Positions 24,428 through 31,173 of a stretch of DNA of 37,481 bases are shown in pieces. Every line of letters begins with the position of its first letter. Position 1 is the first letter of the stretch. The stretch is from positions 1 to 37,481 of IMG/VR virus record IMGVR_UViG_3300042549_001579; one strand, written 5' to 3'. The notes below the pieces were generated by a model. The model made no database searches. It saw only the letters and a list, made by a program, of their open reading frames with translations, and was not told the origin of the DNA. Source of the DNA: a virus. A program made the position numbers and the translations under genes.

Positions 24428-24454
24428 GAGGCAGGGATTCATAGTCCCTGCCTC
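24428..24454 (+). terminator. Terminator-like hairpin after putative SSB gene
   Basis: GAGGCAGGGA pairs perfectly with TCCCTGCCTC (ten base pairs) around a seven-base loop, eight bases after the stop codon. It is followed by ACTTTC, a weak T-tract, so partial termination or 3'-end protection is likely. Confidence 0.65.
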
Positions 24455-24528
24455 ACTTTCAATACCCCACTATCGTAATCCATACAGGATACTACGAGTC
24501 CACATACATACAAGAGAGAGAGAAAATT

Positions 24529-24702
24529 ATGTATCTATCACAAGGTGATATAATTGCTATAACTATAGCGTTAGGTACTAGCCTAACACTAATAATTATT
24601 ATGTTGTATGCTAACATACAACTGCTGAATGAGAATAGATTCCTCAAGACTAGACTACGGGCATGGCGCAAGTCATTCCAAACTAACAATGAGCAAGCAT
24701 AA
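24529..24702 (+). CDS. 57-residue single-pass membrane protein
   Basis: One hydrophobic helix spans about residues 8-28 (IIAITIALGTSLTLIIIMLY), followed by an amphipathic basic tail (LKTRLRAWRKSF). It is preceded by a purine-rich AGAGAGAG site. The small size and topology would allow a holin-like or membrane-anchor role, and the transglycosylase gene is only 240 bases downstream. That function is inference. Confidence 0.6.
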   Translation: MYLSQGDIIAITIALGTSLTLIIIMLYANIQLLNENRFLKTRLRAWRKSFQTNNEQA

Positions 24703-24811
24703 ACATCATTGGTTATGCAGCGATACACCAGGACAATACTATTGTAATGACTGCACTGCACTAGGATGGTGGAGTCAGATGTTTAAAAAGGTAGTAACAA
24801 ATGAGTTATGA
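24689..24811 (+). CDS. 40-residue zinc-finger-like peptide
   Basis: MSKHKHHWLCSDTPGQYYC followed by NDC and a basic aromatic tail. His residues with Cys10, Cys19 and Cys22 could hold one zinc. It overlaps the preceding gene by 14 bases in another frame and the following gene by 11. There is no clear Shine-Dalgarno, so it probably depends on upstream ribosomes. Confidence 0.5.
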   Translation: MSKHKHHWLCSDTPGQYYCNDCTALGWWSQMFKKVVTNEL

Positions 24812-24932
24812 ACCACCATTAGAAGATGACACTGCACTAGATAAAGATGGAGACTGCGAGTACTGCGGTAACTACGTGATAGAATGTACCTGTAACAGTG
24901 AACCTGACCGCATGTATGGGAGCGAAGACTAA
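24801..24932 (+). CDS. 43-residue acidic Cys-rich protein
   Basis: MSYEPPLEDDTALDKDG is followed by DCEYCGNYVIECTCN. The spacing CxxC...CxC suits a single zinc or a small knuckle. It is very acidic and could bind a basic partner. It starts inside the end of the previous gene and stops ten bases before the transglycosylase ATG. Confidence 0.55.
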   Translation: MSYEPPLEDDTALDKDGDCEYCGNYVIECTCNSEPDRMYGSED

Positions 24933-24942
24933 GGAGATAGCA

Positions 24943-25371
24943 ATGAGTAAGATAAGAAAATGGATTGCTGTTGGTAGCAGTATACTGCTGACAATAACAA
25001 GTCTTGTAGGTTTACCATTAAAGTATTACTCGCAGCATGTCAATGACCTATGCTATAACGAACAACGATTACCTAAAGTATGGACACCATATGCAGCCAA
25101 GATGTATGCTCTATCATACATGAAGATGTGGTACCCCGATTGGGGTAGAGGTGAACATAAAGCACTGATGAAACTATGGGGTAAAGAGTCAGCATGGAAA
25201 CATGATGCGGATAACCCTCACTCAACAGCCTATGGCATAGCACAAGTACTAGGTACTAAGCCTGGAACCCCAGCCCCGCAACAAGTTGCGCGGGGGCTGG
25301 AGTATGTAGTACATAGGTATGATAAGCCATCAATTGCATGGTCACATTGGAGGAAACATGGCTGGTATTAG
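24943..25371 (+). CDS. Membrane-anchored lytic transglycosylase-like endolysin
   Basis: A 142-residue protein from the ATG at 24943, with AAGGAG seven bases upstream; an earlier in-frame start lacks a site. Residues 7-26 (WIAVGSSILLTITSLVGLPL) form a signal or signal-anchor segment. The rest matches the actinobacterial transglycosylase-like domain: LMKLWGKESAWKHDADNP (catalytic Glu82), STAYGIAQ, a helix, and AWSHWRKHGWY at the end. It should cleave peptidoglycan between the sugars after export. An uncleaved anchor would make it a signal-arrest-release endolysin. An unusual position is its place among early genes rather than beside the late holins. A strong GC hairpin (25270-25300) lies inside the gene. 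Confidence 0.8.
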   Translation: MSKIRKWIAVGSSILLTITSLVGLPLKYYSQHVNDLCYNEQRLPKVWTPYAAKMYALSYMKMWYPDWGRGEHKALMKLWGKESAWKHDADNPHSTAYGIAQVLGTKPGTPAPQQVARGLEYVVHRYDKPSIAWSHWRKHGWY

Positions 25372-25522
25372 TTACATAGTACAGGTAGAAATAGAAGTAG
25401 AAGCAGATAACGATGATGCTGCACTCTTCTGGGTGCAGGATGCAGTAACTATGTATGGGGCAACTATGTCCATACATAGATGGATAGACACACGACTAAA
25501 CAAGGGAGAAGCAAGTGAATAA
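25358..25522 (+). CDS. 54-residue small alpha/beta protein
   Basis: From the ATG at 25358 (GGAGG five bases upstream): MAGISYIVQVEIEVEAD, then a helix (DDAALFWVQDAVTMYG). The pattern of a beta strand, EA-D-DDA and a helix recurs in two other early genes (27152 and 29853). It overlaps the transglycosylase end by 14 bases. The function is unknown. Confidence 0.6.
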   Translation: MAGISYIVQVEIEVEADNDDAALFWVQDAVTMYGATMSIHRWIDTRLNKGEASE

Positions 25523-26054
25523 AACAATAATCAAATCAAGAATAGAACAAATCAAAAAACTGTCTAGTCAAGATGAGCATGGACAGTTTGAAATGGGTAC
25601 ACCTGAACAGCAAAGCGCTGCTAGGTTAGTAGAAGATTTCTATACTAACTTTGACTTGAGTAAAGAAACAAGTGAAGATGAACTATCTATCACAACAGCC
25701 GCTGTTATACTAGCACTCAAAGATATTCAAGTGCGTGACTATGCACTAGGAATGTATGACCCAGCAGAAGAGAAGGCTAGACTATGCTTTGAGTTCTTAA
25801 CAAAGCATGCACCTAGCAAGTACATTGCTGCACCTACTACATTGCTTGCTCTTACATACTATGAGAAGCATCAAGATGGTAAGGCAGATGAAGCATTGAA
25901 ACCAGCACTAGCACAAGGCTATTCATTGGCAACACTATTAAGCCGAGTGTTTCAAACTAACTGGCCTGTTGGTGCATTCAATAGTATGCGTATGGAACTA
26001 CATCCACGCGTAAAAGCAGGCATATTCGGAGGGACAGATGACAATAGCAACTAA
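25515..26054 (+). CDS. DUF4192-type protein
   Basis: A 179-residue protein with a GTG start at 25515 (GGGAG six bases upstream). Its second half reproduces the C-terminal part of actinobacterial DUF4192 proteins: ILALKDIQVRDYALG, LCFEFLTKHAPSKYIAAPTT, LLALTYYEKHQDGKADEAL and LATLLSRVFQTNWP. The family is nearly restricted to Actinobacteria and their phages, and its function is unknown. Cellular members are longer, so this version is reduced at the N-terminus. It overlaps the next gene by 17 bases. Confidence 0.75.
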   Translation: MNKTIIKSRIEQIKKLSSQDEHGQFEMGTPEQQSAARLVEDFYTNFDLSKETSEDELSITTAAVILALKDIQVRDYALGMYDPAEEKARLCFEFLTKHAPSKYIAAPTTLLALTYYEKHQDGKADEALKPALAQGYSLATLLSRVFQTNWPVGAFNSMRMELHPRVKAGIFGGTDDNSN

Positions 26055-27030
26055 ACACAAGTCAGCATGGGTAAGAGGTGGCACTGCAGTTGAGGCTACC
26101 TCTGCCCGTGATGCAGCAACACAAGCAGGACTTAACTGGACTGTACGCACAGGTGAACTAAAAGGAATCCTAACACCACTAAGTATTGATGAGCATGGTG
26201 TAACACCAGCCACCTATGTAGATATACATAAGAAGCAGGCTATTATCCGTGAGGATAACAACACAGTCATTGGTATTGTTGGTACTAAATACAAGATGGT
26301 ACAGAACATGGAAGTATTCAATGCATTAGATACACTAGTAGACTCAGGTGATGCACGCTATACAGCAGCAGGTGAGTTCAATGAAGGCTCTAACATCTGG
26401 ATGCTACTTGAATTACCACAAGGTGTAGAAGTAGCCAATGACCCACATGCTGCGTTCCTATTGGTTAAGACATCACATGATGGCTCATCATCAGTAGTAA
26501 TCAAGCCAGTCATTGAGCGTTTGTTCTGCGCTAATCAAATCAACGGTTTGATTAGTAACAGTGGTAAAAAGTACAATGAGTACACATACCGCATGACACA
26601 CACAACTAATCAAGAATTGTCTATCAAAGACATCCGTAACATTACTAACCTAACATACACTGCTATAGCAGATTATCAATTGGTTGCTAACAATCTGTTA
26701 CGCAAACCAATGACACGACAAGAAGCAGTTAACTTCTTCAAAAGAGTATGGCCTTTACCTACTATAGTAGAAGACAAGCCATACGATATGCTGACTAGAG
26801 GTGAGCGTAAGCAACAGACTATAGCAAAGGATGCCCGTGCTAGTGCATGGGCTATCTACTCAGAGTCAGAGACACAAGAGAACATCAGAGGCACAGCCTT
26901 CGGTGCGTGGCATGCAGTAGTAGAACATGCTGACCACTACGCTACGGGTGGCGCGTCTCGCCTTGCCGCGGCCACCCTGAGTGGACGCAATGATAAGATA
27001 AAGACAAGGGCTTTATCTTTATTAGTATAG
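26038..27030 (+). CDS. DUF932 family protein
   Basis: A 330-residue protein with the order of motifs of the DUF932 phage/plasmid-like family (TIGR03299 type): AIIREDNNTVIGIVGTKYKMVQNMEV in the N-terminal third, WMLLELPQGVEV, FLLVKTSHDGSSSVVIKP, ERLFCANQI with a conserved Cys, and a helical C-terminus ending in a region with AFGAWHAVVEHADHY. The family is common in actinophages and plasmids; the function is unknown, and a link to DNA recombination or modification is speculative. GC-rich stems lie in its 3' end (26946-26977 and 26995-27019). Confidence 0.85.
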   Translation: MTIATKHKSAWVRGGTAVEATSARDAATQAGLNWTVRTGELKGILTPLSIDEHGVTPATYVDIHKKQAIIREDNNTVIGIVGTKYKMVQNMEVFNALDTLVDSGDARYTAAGEFNEGSNIWMLLELPQGVEVANDPHAAFLLVKTSHDGSSSVVIKPVIERLFCANQINGLISNSGKKYNEYTYRMTHTTNQELSIKDIRNITNLTYTAIADYQLVANNLLRKPMTRQEAVNFFKRVWPLPTIVEDKPYDMLTRGERKQQTIAKDARASAWAIYSESETQENIRGTAFGAWHAVVEHADHYATGGASRLAAATLSGRNDKIKTRALSLLV

Positions 27031-27057
27031 GTTTACCTTGAGGGGTAAAAGCGCAGA

Positions 27058-27089
27058 CCTTATATCTTTAATCTCTTTTCTATATAAGG
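27058..27089 (+). repeat. AT-rich leader hairpin
   Basis: CCTTATAT pairs with ATATAAGG across a 16-base, T-rich loop. It directly precedes the pseudoknot at 27097-27131 in the 121-base gap upstream of the 27152 gene. It may act with the pseudoknot as a leader, or mark a promoter or operator. Confidence 0.4.
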
Positions 27090-27096
27090 AACACCT

Positions 27097-27131
27097 CACT
27101 GGGTTGCTCCGCCAGTGGCGAACACGGAGCA
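27097..27131 (+). promoter_or_regulatory. Predicted H-type RNA pseudoknot in 5' leader
   Basis: Stem 1 is CACTGG (27097-27102) with CCAGTG (27112-27117). Its loop contains TGCTCCG (27105-27111), which pairs with CGGAGCA (27125-27131) as stem 2. Crossing loops are 2, 0 and 7 bases, ideal H-type geometry. It ends 20 bases before the ATG at 27152 and ten bases before the Shine-Dalgarno GAGAGGA. That is the usual setting for a translation-controlling riboswitch or protein-binding site. It does not match a riboswitch class I know. Confidence 0.5.
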
Positions 27132-27151
27132 TCAAACAACGAGAGGAACAC

Positions 27152-27571
27152 ATGAACACAATCCAAATCACAACAGCAGATGGTATGGTAAACTATACCG
27201 AAGCAGAAATAGTACGCTTCATTGACAAAGCAAAGGGTATAGATGACCTCAACGAACTGCTCAACAAACAATCCAATACTATCCGTAGTATTAAAGAAAA
27301 TGTCCGTGACTTCTTCAGTGAAGTTGAATGGGAAAACGGTGAGCAAACAGTCACTAAGTCTGACGTCAATGAGTTACTCGAACGCATTGGCTCACACAAA
27401 CTTACAGCAACATATGGTGGTTCATTCACCATTACTGGTACTTTCCAAGTAGAAGCAGAAGATGAAGATGATGCACAAAGTAAGTTTGAAGAAGGTGTTG
27501 ATACTAATTTCTATGATGGCGATATGACTGTTGACCAAGTAGAAGTCAATGATGTAAGCGAGGATTACTAA
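27152..27571 (+). CDS. Acidic early protein of unknown function
   Basis: A 139-residue acidic protein from the ATG at 27152 (MNTIQITTADGMVNYTEAE), with AGAGGA a few bases upstream. A longer frame from 27038 would run through the pseudoknot and is rejected. The N-terminal half is a helical coiled-coil-like region (IDDLNELLNKQSNTIRSIKE). The C-terminal half is a beta strand plus helix (FTITGTFQVEAEDEDDAQSKFE), like two other small early proteins. TAATG couples it to the next gene. Confidence 0.65.
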   Translation: MNTIQITTADGMVNYTEAEIVRFIDKAKGIDDLNELLNKQSNTIRSIKENVRDFFSEVEWENGEQTVTKSDVNELLERIGSHKLTATYGGSFTITGTFQVEAEDEDDAQSKFEEGVDTNFYDGDMTVDQVEVNDVSEDY

Positions 27572-27666
27572 TGAGTAAAGAACTAGAGGATAAACTAAAG
27601 CAGGCTTCTGAAGAAGCACAAGTGGTACTAGATAAACTGCTAGAAGATATAGAAGAAGACAACTAA
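27571..27666 (+). CDS. 31-residue coiled-coil micro-protein
   Basis: MSKELEDKLKQASEEAQVV followed by LDKLLEDIEEDN: a single amphipathic, heptad-like acidic helix. Its ATG shares a base with the stop of the 139-residue gene. It probably forms a complex with its neighbour or a host target. It is very small, and coupling is the main evidence. Confidence 0.5.
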   Translation: MSKELEDKLKQASEEAQVVLDKLLEDIEEDN

Positions 27667-27688
27667 ACTCGGCGCAACACGCCAGCAT

Positions 27689-27780
27689 CATCATGCATAG
27701 TCCGTCACACTATGCTATGATGAGAGCAGGTTAGAGGTGGCAGGGTTTTGGTTCTCTCCTTGTTCCTGCTCCTCTAATCT
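27689..27780 (+). promoter_or_regulatory. Two large hairpins in the leader of the nuclease gene
   Basis: Hairpin 1 (27689-27722) pairs CATCATGCATAGT with ACTATGC and ATGATG, with a single bulged T and a seven-base loop. Hairpin 2 (27728-27780) pairs AGGTTAGAGG with CCTCTAATCT, and inside it GCAGG with CCTGC. They fill the gap between 27667 and the ATG at 27799. No T-run follows either. They are likely to influence transcription or stability of the replication genes downstream. Confidence 0.5.
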
Positions 27781-27798
27781 ACTTAACAAGGGAGAACT

Positions 27799-28572
27799 AT
27801 GACAGTAGAAATAACAAGAGATAGATACGGTAGACCTATGGTAGTGCCACCTAAGGGTGGCAAAGCAGTACCATACACACGCACTACTACAGTTGCAGGT
27901 TCATTAGATGATGGCACTGCACTAGTAGCATGGAAGTTACGCATGGCTGCAGCAGGATTAACACTGCGTCCTGACCTACTGTTGGCTGCAAGTGCAGCGA
28001 GAGACAACAAGTTAGAGATGGATAAGTTAGTTGAAGATGCAATGGAAGCAGCAGGTGCAACAGCACAGGCTACTATAGGTACAGCCATACACACACTGAC
28101 AGAAAAGCACGACAAAGGTGAAGACCTTGGCGTGATACCAGAAGATTATGTTGCAGACATACAGGCGTATGCTGATGCAACTAAACACTTTAACAATGTA
28201 TTCATTGAACAGTTTTGTGTGTTAGATAAGTATAAGATTGCTGGCACACCTGACCGCATAGTTGAATACAAAGGTGAGTTGTTTATCTCTGACCTAAAGA
28301 CAGGCAGTATCTCGTATCCAAACAAGATTGCTATGCAGTTAGCCGTGTATGCGCACGGCCTGCCGTATGACCCTGCCACGGCAGTCCGTGGTAGTTGGGG
28401 TGGTGTCAACCAAGATAAGGGAATCATTGTCCATCTACCAGCAGGTAGTGGTAAATGTGAACTGCATTTCGTTGACATCAAACAAGGTTGGAAAGGTATA
28501 GAGTTAGCAATGAAAGTCCGTACCTTCAGAGATGGAAAAAAATCCCTAGTAACATCTATTCAAGGAGAATAA
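27799..28572 (+). CDS. PD-(D/E)XK exonuclease, RecB/Cas4-like
   Basis: A 257-residue nuclease. The RecB-family signature is complete: GTAIHTL (His98), GTPDRIVEY (Asp152), FISDLKTGS (Asp165, Lys167) and QLAVYAHG (Gln180 and Tyr184). Such enzymes degrade DNA ends in recombination and replication; I see no iron-sulfur Cys cluster, unlike Cas4. It starts a block of four replication and repair genes and ends immediately before the next ATG. Two leader hairpins precede it. Confidence 0.85.
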   Translation: MTVEITRDRYGRPMVVPPKGGKAVPYTRTTTVAGSLDDGTALVAWKLRMAAAGLTLRPDLLLAASAARDNKLEMDKLVEDAMEAAGATAQATIGTAIHTLTEKHDKGEDLGVIPEDYVADIQAYADATKHFNNVFIEQFCVLDKYKIAGTPDRIVEYKGELFISDLKTGSISYPNKIAMQLAVYAHGLPYDPATAVRGSWGGVNQDKGIIVHLPAGSGKCELHFVDIKQGWKGIELAMKVRTFRDGKKSLVTSIQGE

Positions 28573-29037
28573 ATGGCAAGTACCGAAGCACCTATCAGTA
28601 TCACAGTTAAGACAGCAGCAGGTTCTCTTGTTACTGTTCGAGCCGAAAGCGGTGCAGAACTAGACCAAGTAGTAGCGTTATCACTAGCATCGCTATCATC
28701 AGCAGTACATGAATTAGAAGCAGCAGTCAAGCCTAACAACACAGCGGTACCACCTAACCCACAAATGGCAGCAATTGCTACATCATTCGGTGCAACAGAT
28801 GTTGTTACACACACAGCACCGTTTGTTCCAGCAGCATACGCTAATGTAACTGATGGTCAGCGTGTATGTCCTCACGGTACAATGACACGCATCCATGGAT
28901 TAACAGGTAAGTTTGGCCCATACAAGGGCCACTTCTGTCCTGCTAAGCAGGGTGACATGACTAAGTGCACCACTCAATACATCAAAGCGAATCAACCAGA
29001 ATGGAATAGTTTCCAAGCCGACCAAACAAAGGCATAA
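28573..29037 (+). CDS. Protein with C-terminal zinc-finger domain
   Basis: A 154-residue protein. The N-terminal half is an alpha/beta domain (ISITVKTAAGSLVTVRAES, then a helix), and the middle is disordered (AVKPNNTAVPPNPQMA). The C-terminal part carries a Cys/His cluster: CPHGTMTRIHG, KGHFCPAKQ, MTKCTTQYI. This layout recurs next to nuclease and helicase genes in actinophages and may bind single-stranded DNA. Its start follows the nuclease stop directly, and its stop abuts the helicase ATG. Confidence 0.6.
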   Translation: MASTEAPISITVKTAAGSLVTVRAESGAELDQVVALSLASLSSAVHELEAAVKPNNTAVPPNPQMAAIATSFGATDVVTHTAPFVPAAYANVTDGQRVCPHGTMTRIHGLTGKFGPYKGHFCPAKQGDMTKCTTQYIKANQPEWNSFQADQTKA

Positions 29038-29853
29038 ATGAAAACATTACGCCGTAGTATAGGCAAGCCTGAAGTGGGGGGCGAACCACTCGCCCCTCCC
29101 TTCCAAGGGTTTCAAAGAGAAGGTATGATACTTAGACGCGCAGAGGTAACTGTAATTGCAGGTACACCTGGAGCAGGCAAGTCATCTATTGCATTACATA
29201 TCGCAGCAAGACTAAAACAACCTACATTATATTTCTCTGCTGATACTAATGCACATACAATGGCTATGCGTTTGCTTGCTATGAAAGCAAAGATAACACA
29301 AGCACATGCTGAGTACATGCTCAAGACAGAACCAGCCAAAGCACAAGAGTTCTTGCGAGAGTTCTCTAATCTCTATTGGTCTTTCGAACCTAGCCCTACA
29401 CTCAAAGATTTAGATGATGAAGTATCAGCATTTGAAACTATGTGGGGTAGAAGTCCAACGCTTATCGTAGTAGATAACCTTATGGACATAGCGATAGATG
29501 GACACGAAGAGTTTGCTGGCATGCGACAAGTAATGAAAGAGTTGAAGTATCTTGCAAGAGATACTAACGCATGCGTATTAGTATTACATCATACTAAAGA
29601 AGGTGCACTAGGTTATCCATGTCAACCACGCTCAGCATTACAGGGCATGGTCTCTCAGATACCAGCAATGGTACTGACAGTAGGACAGATGATGCAGGGA
29701 CAGGATGTATACCTATGTGTAGCACCTGTTAAGAATCGTTACGGCAAAGCAGACCATAGCGGTAGCACATACATATCACTATCATTCGACCCAGCCTCTA
29801 TGTATCTTGAAGATATAGTAAGAGACTACAGACAAGTGGAGATGACAACATAA
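29038..29853 (+). CDS. DnaB/RecA-like helicase ATPase
   Basis: A 271-residue RecA-fold ATPase. Walker A is GTPGAGKS (residues 42-49), Walker B LIVVDN (142-147), and LVLHHTKE (181-188) supplies the His/Lys sensor motifs of the DnaB/KaiC group. It lacks the N-terminal DnaG-interaction domain of full DnaB, so it resembles the minimal RepA/GP4-helicase-domain type of replicative helicase. It should unwind the phage replication fork together with the primase encoded 500 bases downstream. Confidence 0.85.
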   Translation: MKTLRRSIGKPEVGGEPLAPPFQGFQREGMILRRAEVTVIAGTPGAGKSSIALHIAARLKQPTLYFSADTNAHTMAMRLLAMKAKITQAHAEYMLKTEPAKAQEFLREFSNLYWSFEPSPTLKDLDDEVSAFETMWGRSPTLIVVDNLMDIAIDGHEEFAGMRQVMKELKYLARDTNACVLVLHHTKEGALGYPCQPRSALQGMVSQIPAMVLTVGQMMQGQDVYLCVAPVKNRYGKADHSGSTYISLSFDPASMYLEDIVRDYRQVEMTT

Positions 29854-29996
29854 TGCCTAAATATAGAGTGACATACTCACAGTATAAAGTAAAAGTTATC
29901 CGTGCTTCTTCGTTAGCAATAGCAGAAGAACGCGCAAAGAAAGCAGAGACAGGACGCTGGGAACTAACAGAAGTTAGAGACGAACCTAACGAATGA
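29853..29996 (+). CDS. 47-residue basic early protein
   Basis: MPKYRVTYSQYKVKVIRASS followed by LAIAEERAKKAET and a short C-terminus with a Trp. A strand-helix arrangement and the A-S-S-L-A-I-A-E-E motif give a minimal fold related to two other early small proteins. It shares a TAATG with the helicase and overlaps the nuclease gene by four bases. Confidence 0.6.
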   Translation: MPKYRVTYSQYKVKVIRASSLAIAEERAKKAETGRWELTEVRDEPNE

Positions 29997-30340
29997 GTAG
30001 CGCAGCCAAAGCGAAAGGCTCAGGGGCAGAGAGAGATGTAGTTAAGTATCTCAAGCAATGGTTCCCTTATGTAGACAGACGCTTGGCTGGTGCTACGCTA
30101 GATAAAGGTGACATCAGTGGTATACCTGGAGTTACAATAGAGATTAAAAACCACGCCAAGATGGACTTGGCGGGGTGGACAGAAGAGTTAATAGTCGAGA
30201 TGACTAATGACAAAGCATGGACAGGTGTAGTGTGGCACAAGCGTAAGGGTAGGGGAAGCCCTGAAGATTGGTACTGCACTATGCCTGGCTATGTGTATGT
30301 AGATTTATTAAGGAGAGCACTTGGACAAACCAAAGATTGA
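29993..30340 (+). CDS. Holliday-junction-resolvase-like nuclease
   Basis: A 115-residue PD-(D/E)XK fold enzyme: GAERDVVKYLKQWF (Glu13), KGDISGIPGV (Asp40) and TIEIKNH (Glu50, Lys52) supply the metal-binding triad of small archaeal-type and phage Holliday junction resolvases. It would resolve recombination and replication branches before packaging. The reading frame overlaps the primase N-terminal gene by 20 bases. Confidence 0.75.
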   Translation: MSSAAKAKGSGAERDVVKYLKQWFPYVDRRLAGATLDKGDISGIPGVTIEIKNHAKMDLAGWTEELIVEMTNDKAWTGVVWHKRKGRGSPEDWYCTMPGYVYVDLLRRALGQTKD

Positions 30341-30698
30341 AGAGTATCTCCACTACATAGGCGCCACCGTACCCGCTATGGGTAACGGTTGGCGCAAGAT
30401 GAAGTGTCCGTTCCATTCTGATTCACATGCAAGTGCAGCAGTAAACTATGACAAAGGTGCATTCATATGTCATGGTTGTGGAGTTAAAGGTGATGTATAC
30501 TCGCTCATAATGTACAAAGAAGGAGGCGATTTCCGTGAGGCTATCGAGTTCGCAGCGTCAGTTCTTACTACTGGCGACACAGCAATACGCAGCAAGGCTA
30601 GAACTAGCAACAGAGTATCTGTTAAGCCGTCATCTCTCGGTAGAAGAGGGCAACATCTTTCATCTGGGGGTGGTAGAAGACCCAATGCCAGGGCATGA
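30321..30698 (+). CDS. Primase zinc-finger fragment (CHC2)
   Basis: A 125-residue product with a TTG start at 30321 (AGGAG five bases upstream). Residues 1-75 are a primase zinc-finger domain: CPFH (Cys29, His32) and CHGCG (Cys50, Cys53), with IEEYLHYIGA before and FREAIEFAA after. From about residue 85 the sequence becomes an unlikely Ser/Arg/Gly string because the real primase reading continues in the +1 frame (30535-31173). Either a stand-alone zinc-finger subunit or the first half of a frameshifted primase. A sequencing indel is the third option. Confidence 0.75.
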   Translation: MDKPKIEEYLHYIGATVPAMGNGWRKMKCPFHSDSHASAAVNYDKGAFICHGCGVKGDVYSLIMYKEGGDFREAIEFAASVLTTGDTAIRSKARTSNRVSVKPSSLGRRGQHLSSGGGRRPNARA

Positions 30699-31173
30699 AC
30701 CATATAAAAACAGACTGGCTATCCCATACATCACGCCATCAGGCGTGGTAGATATTAGATTCAGAGCCTTACTTCCCGAACAAGAGCCTAAGTATCTAGG
30801 TTTAGTAGGTAGCAAGACAACCATGTTTAATACACAAGCATTGTTTGCAGCAGATAGATACATATGTGTGACCGAAGGAGAGTTTGATTGCATCATGATG
30901 TCAGTCAAAATGCCACACCCAACAGTAGGTATACCAGGGGCTAACAACTGGAAGCCCCATTATGCTAAACTATTAGATGACTTTGAAACAGTGATAGTAC
31001 TAGCAGACGGAGACGCAGCAGGACTAGAGTTCGGCAAGAAGATAAGCAGGGAACTAGGCAATGTCAACATCATCAGCATGCCTGATGGTGAAGATGTAAA
31101 CAGCATGATAATCAAGAAGGGGAGCGACTGGATACATGAGCGAATCGAACAATGTATTTCCACCATTAGATGA
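30535..31173 (+). CDS. Primase TOPRIM fragment
   Basis: A 212-residue product starting with GTG at 30535, with AAGGAGG eight bases upstream, so independent initiation is credible. After RLELATEYLLSRHLS, a typical primase helical link, come LAIPYITPSGVVDIRFR and the TOPRIM fold: VTEGEFDCI (Glu114), VLADGDAAGLEFG (Asp158, Asp160) and PDGEDVNSMI. It overlaps the zinc-finger frame by 164 bases. Together the two frames supply all parts of a DnaG-like primase except a helicase-binding domain. It makes RNA primers. Confidence 0.8.
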   Translation: MRLSSSQRQFLLLATQQYAARLELATEYLLSRHLSVEEGNIFHLGVVEDPMPGHEPYKNRLAIPYITPSGVVDIRFRALLPEQEPKYLGLVGSKTTMFNTQALFAADRYICVTEGEFDCIMMSVKMPHPTVGIPGANNWKPHYAKLLDDFETVIVLADGDAAGLEFGKKISRELGNVNIISMPDGEDVNSMIIKKGSDWIHERIEQCISTIR

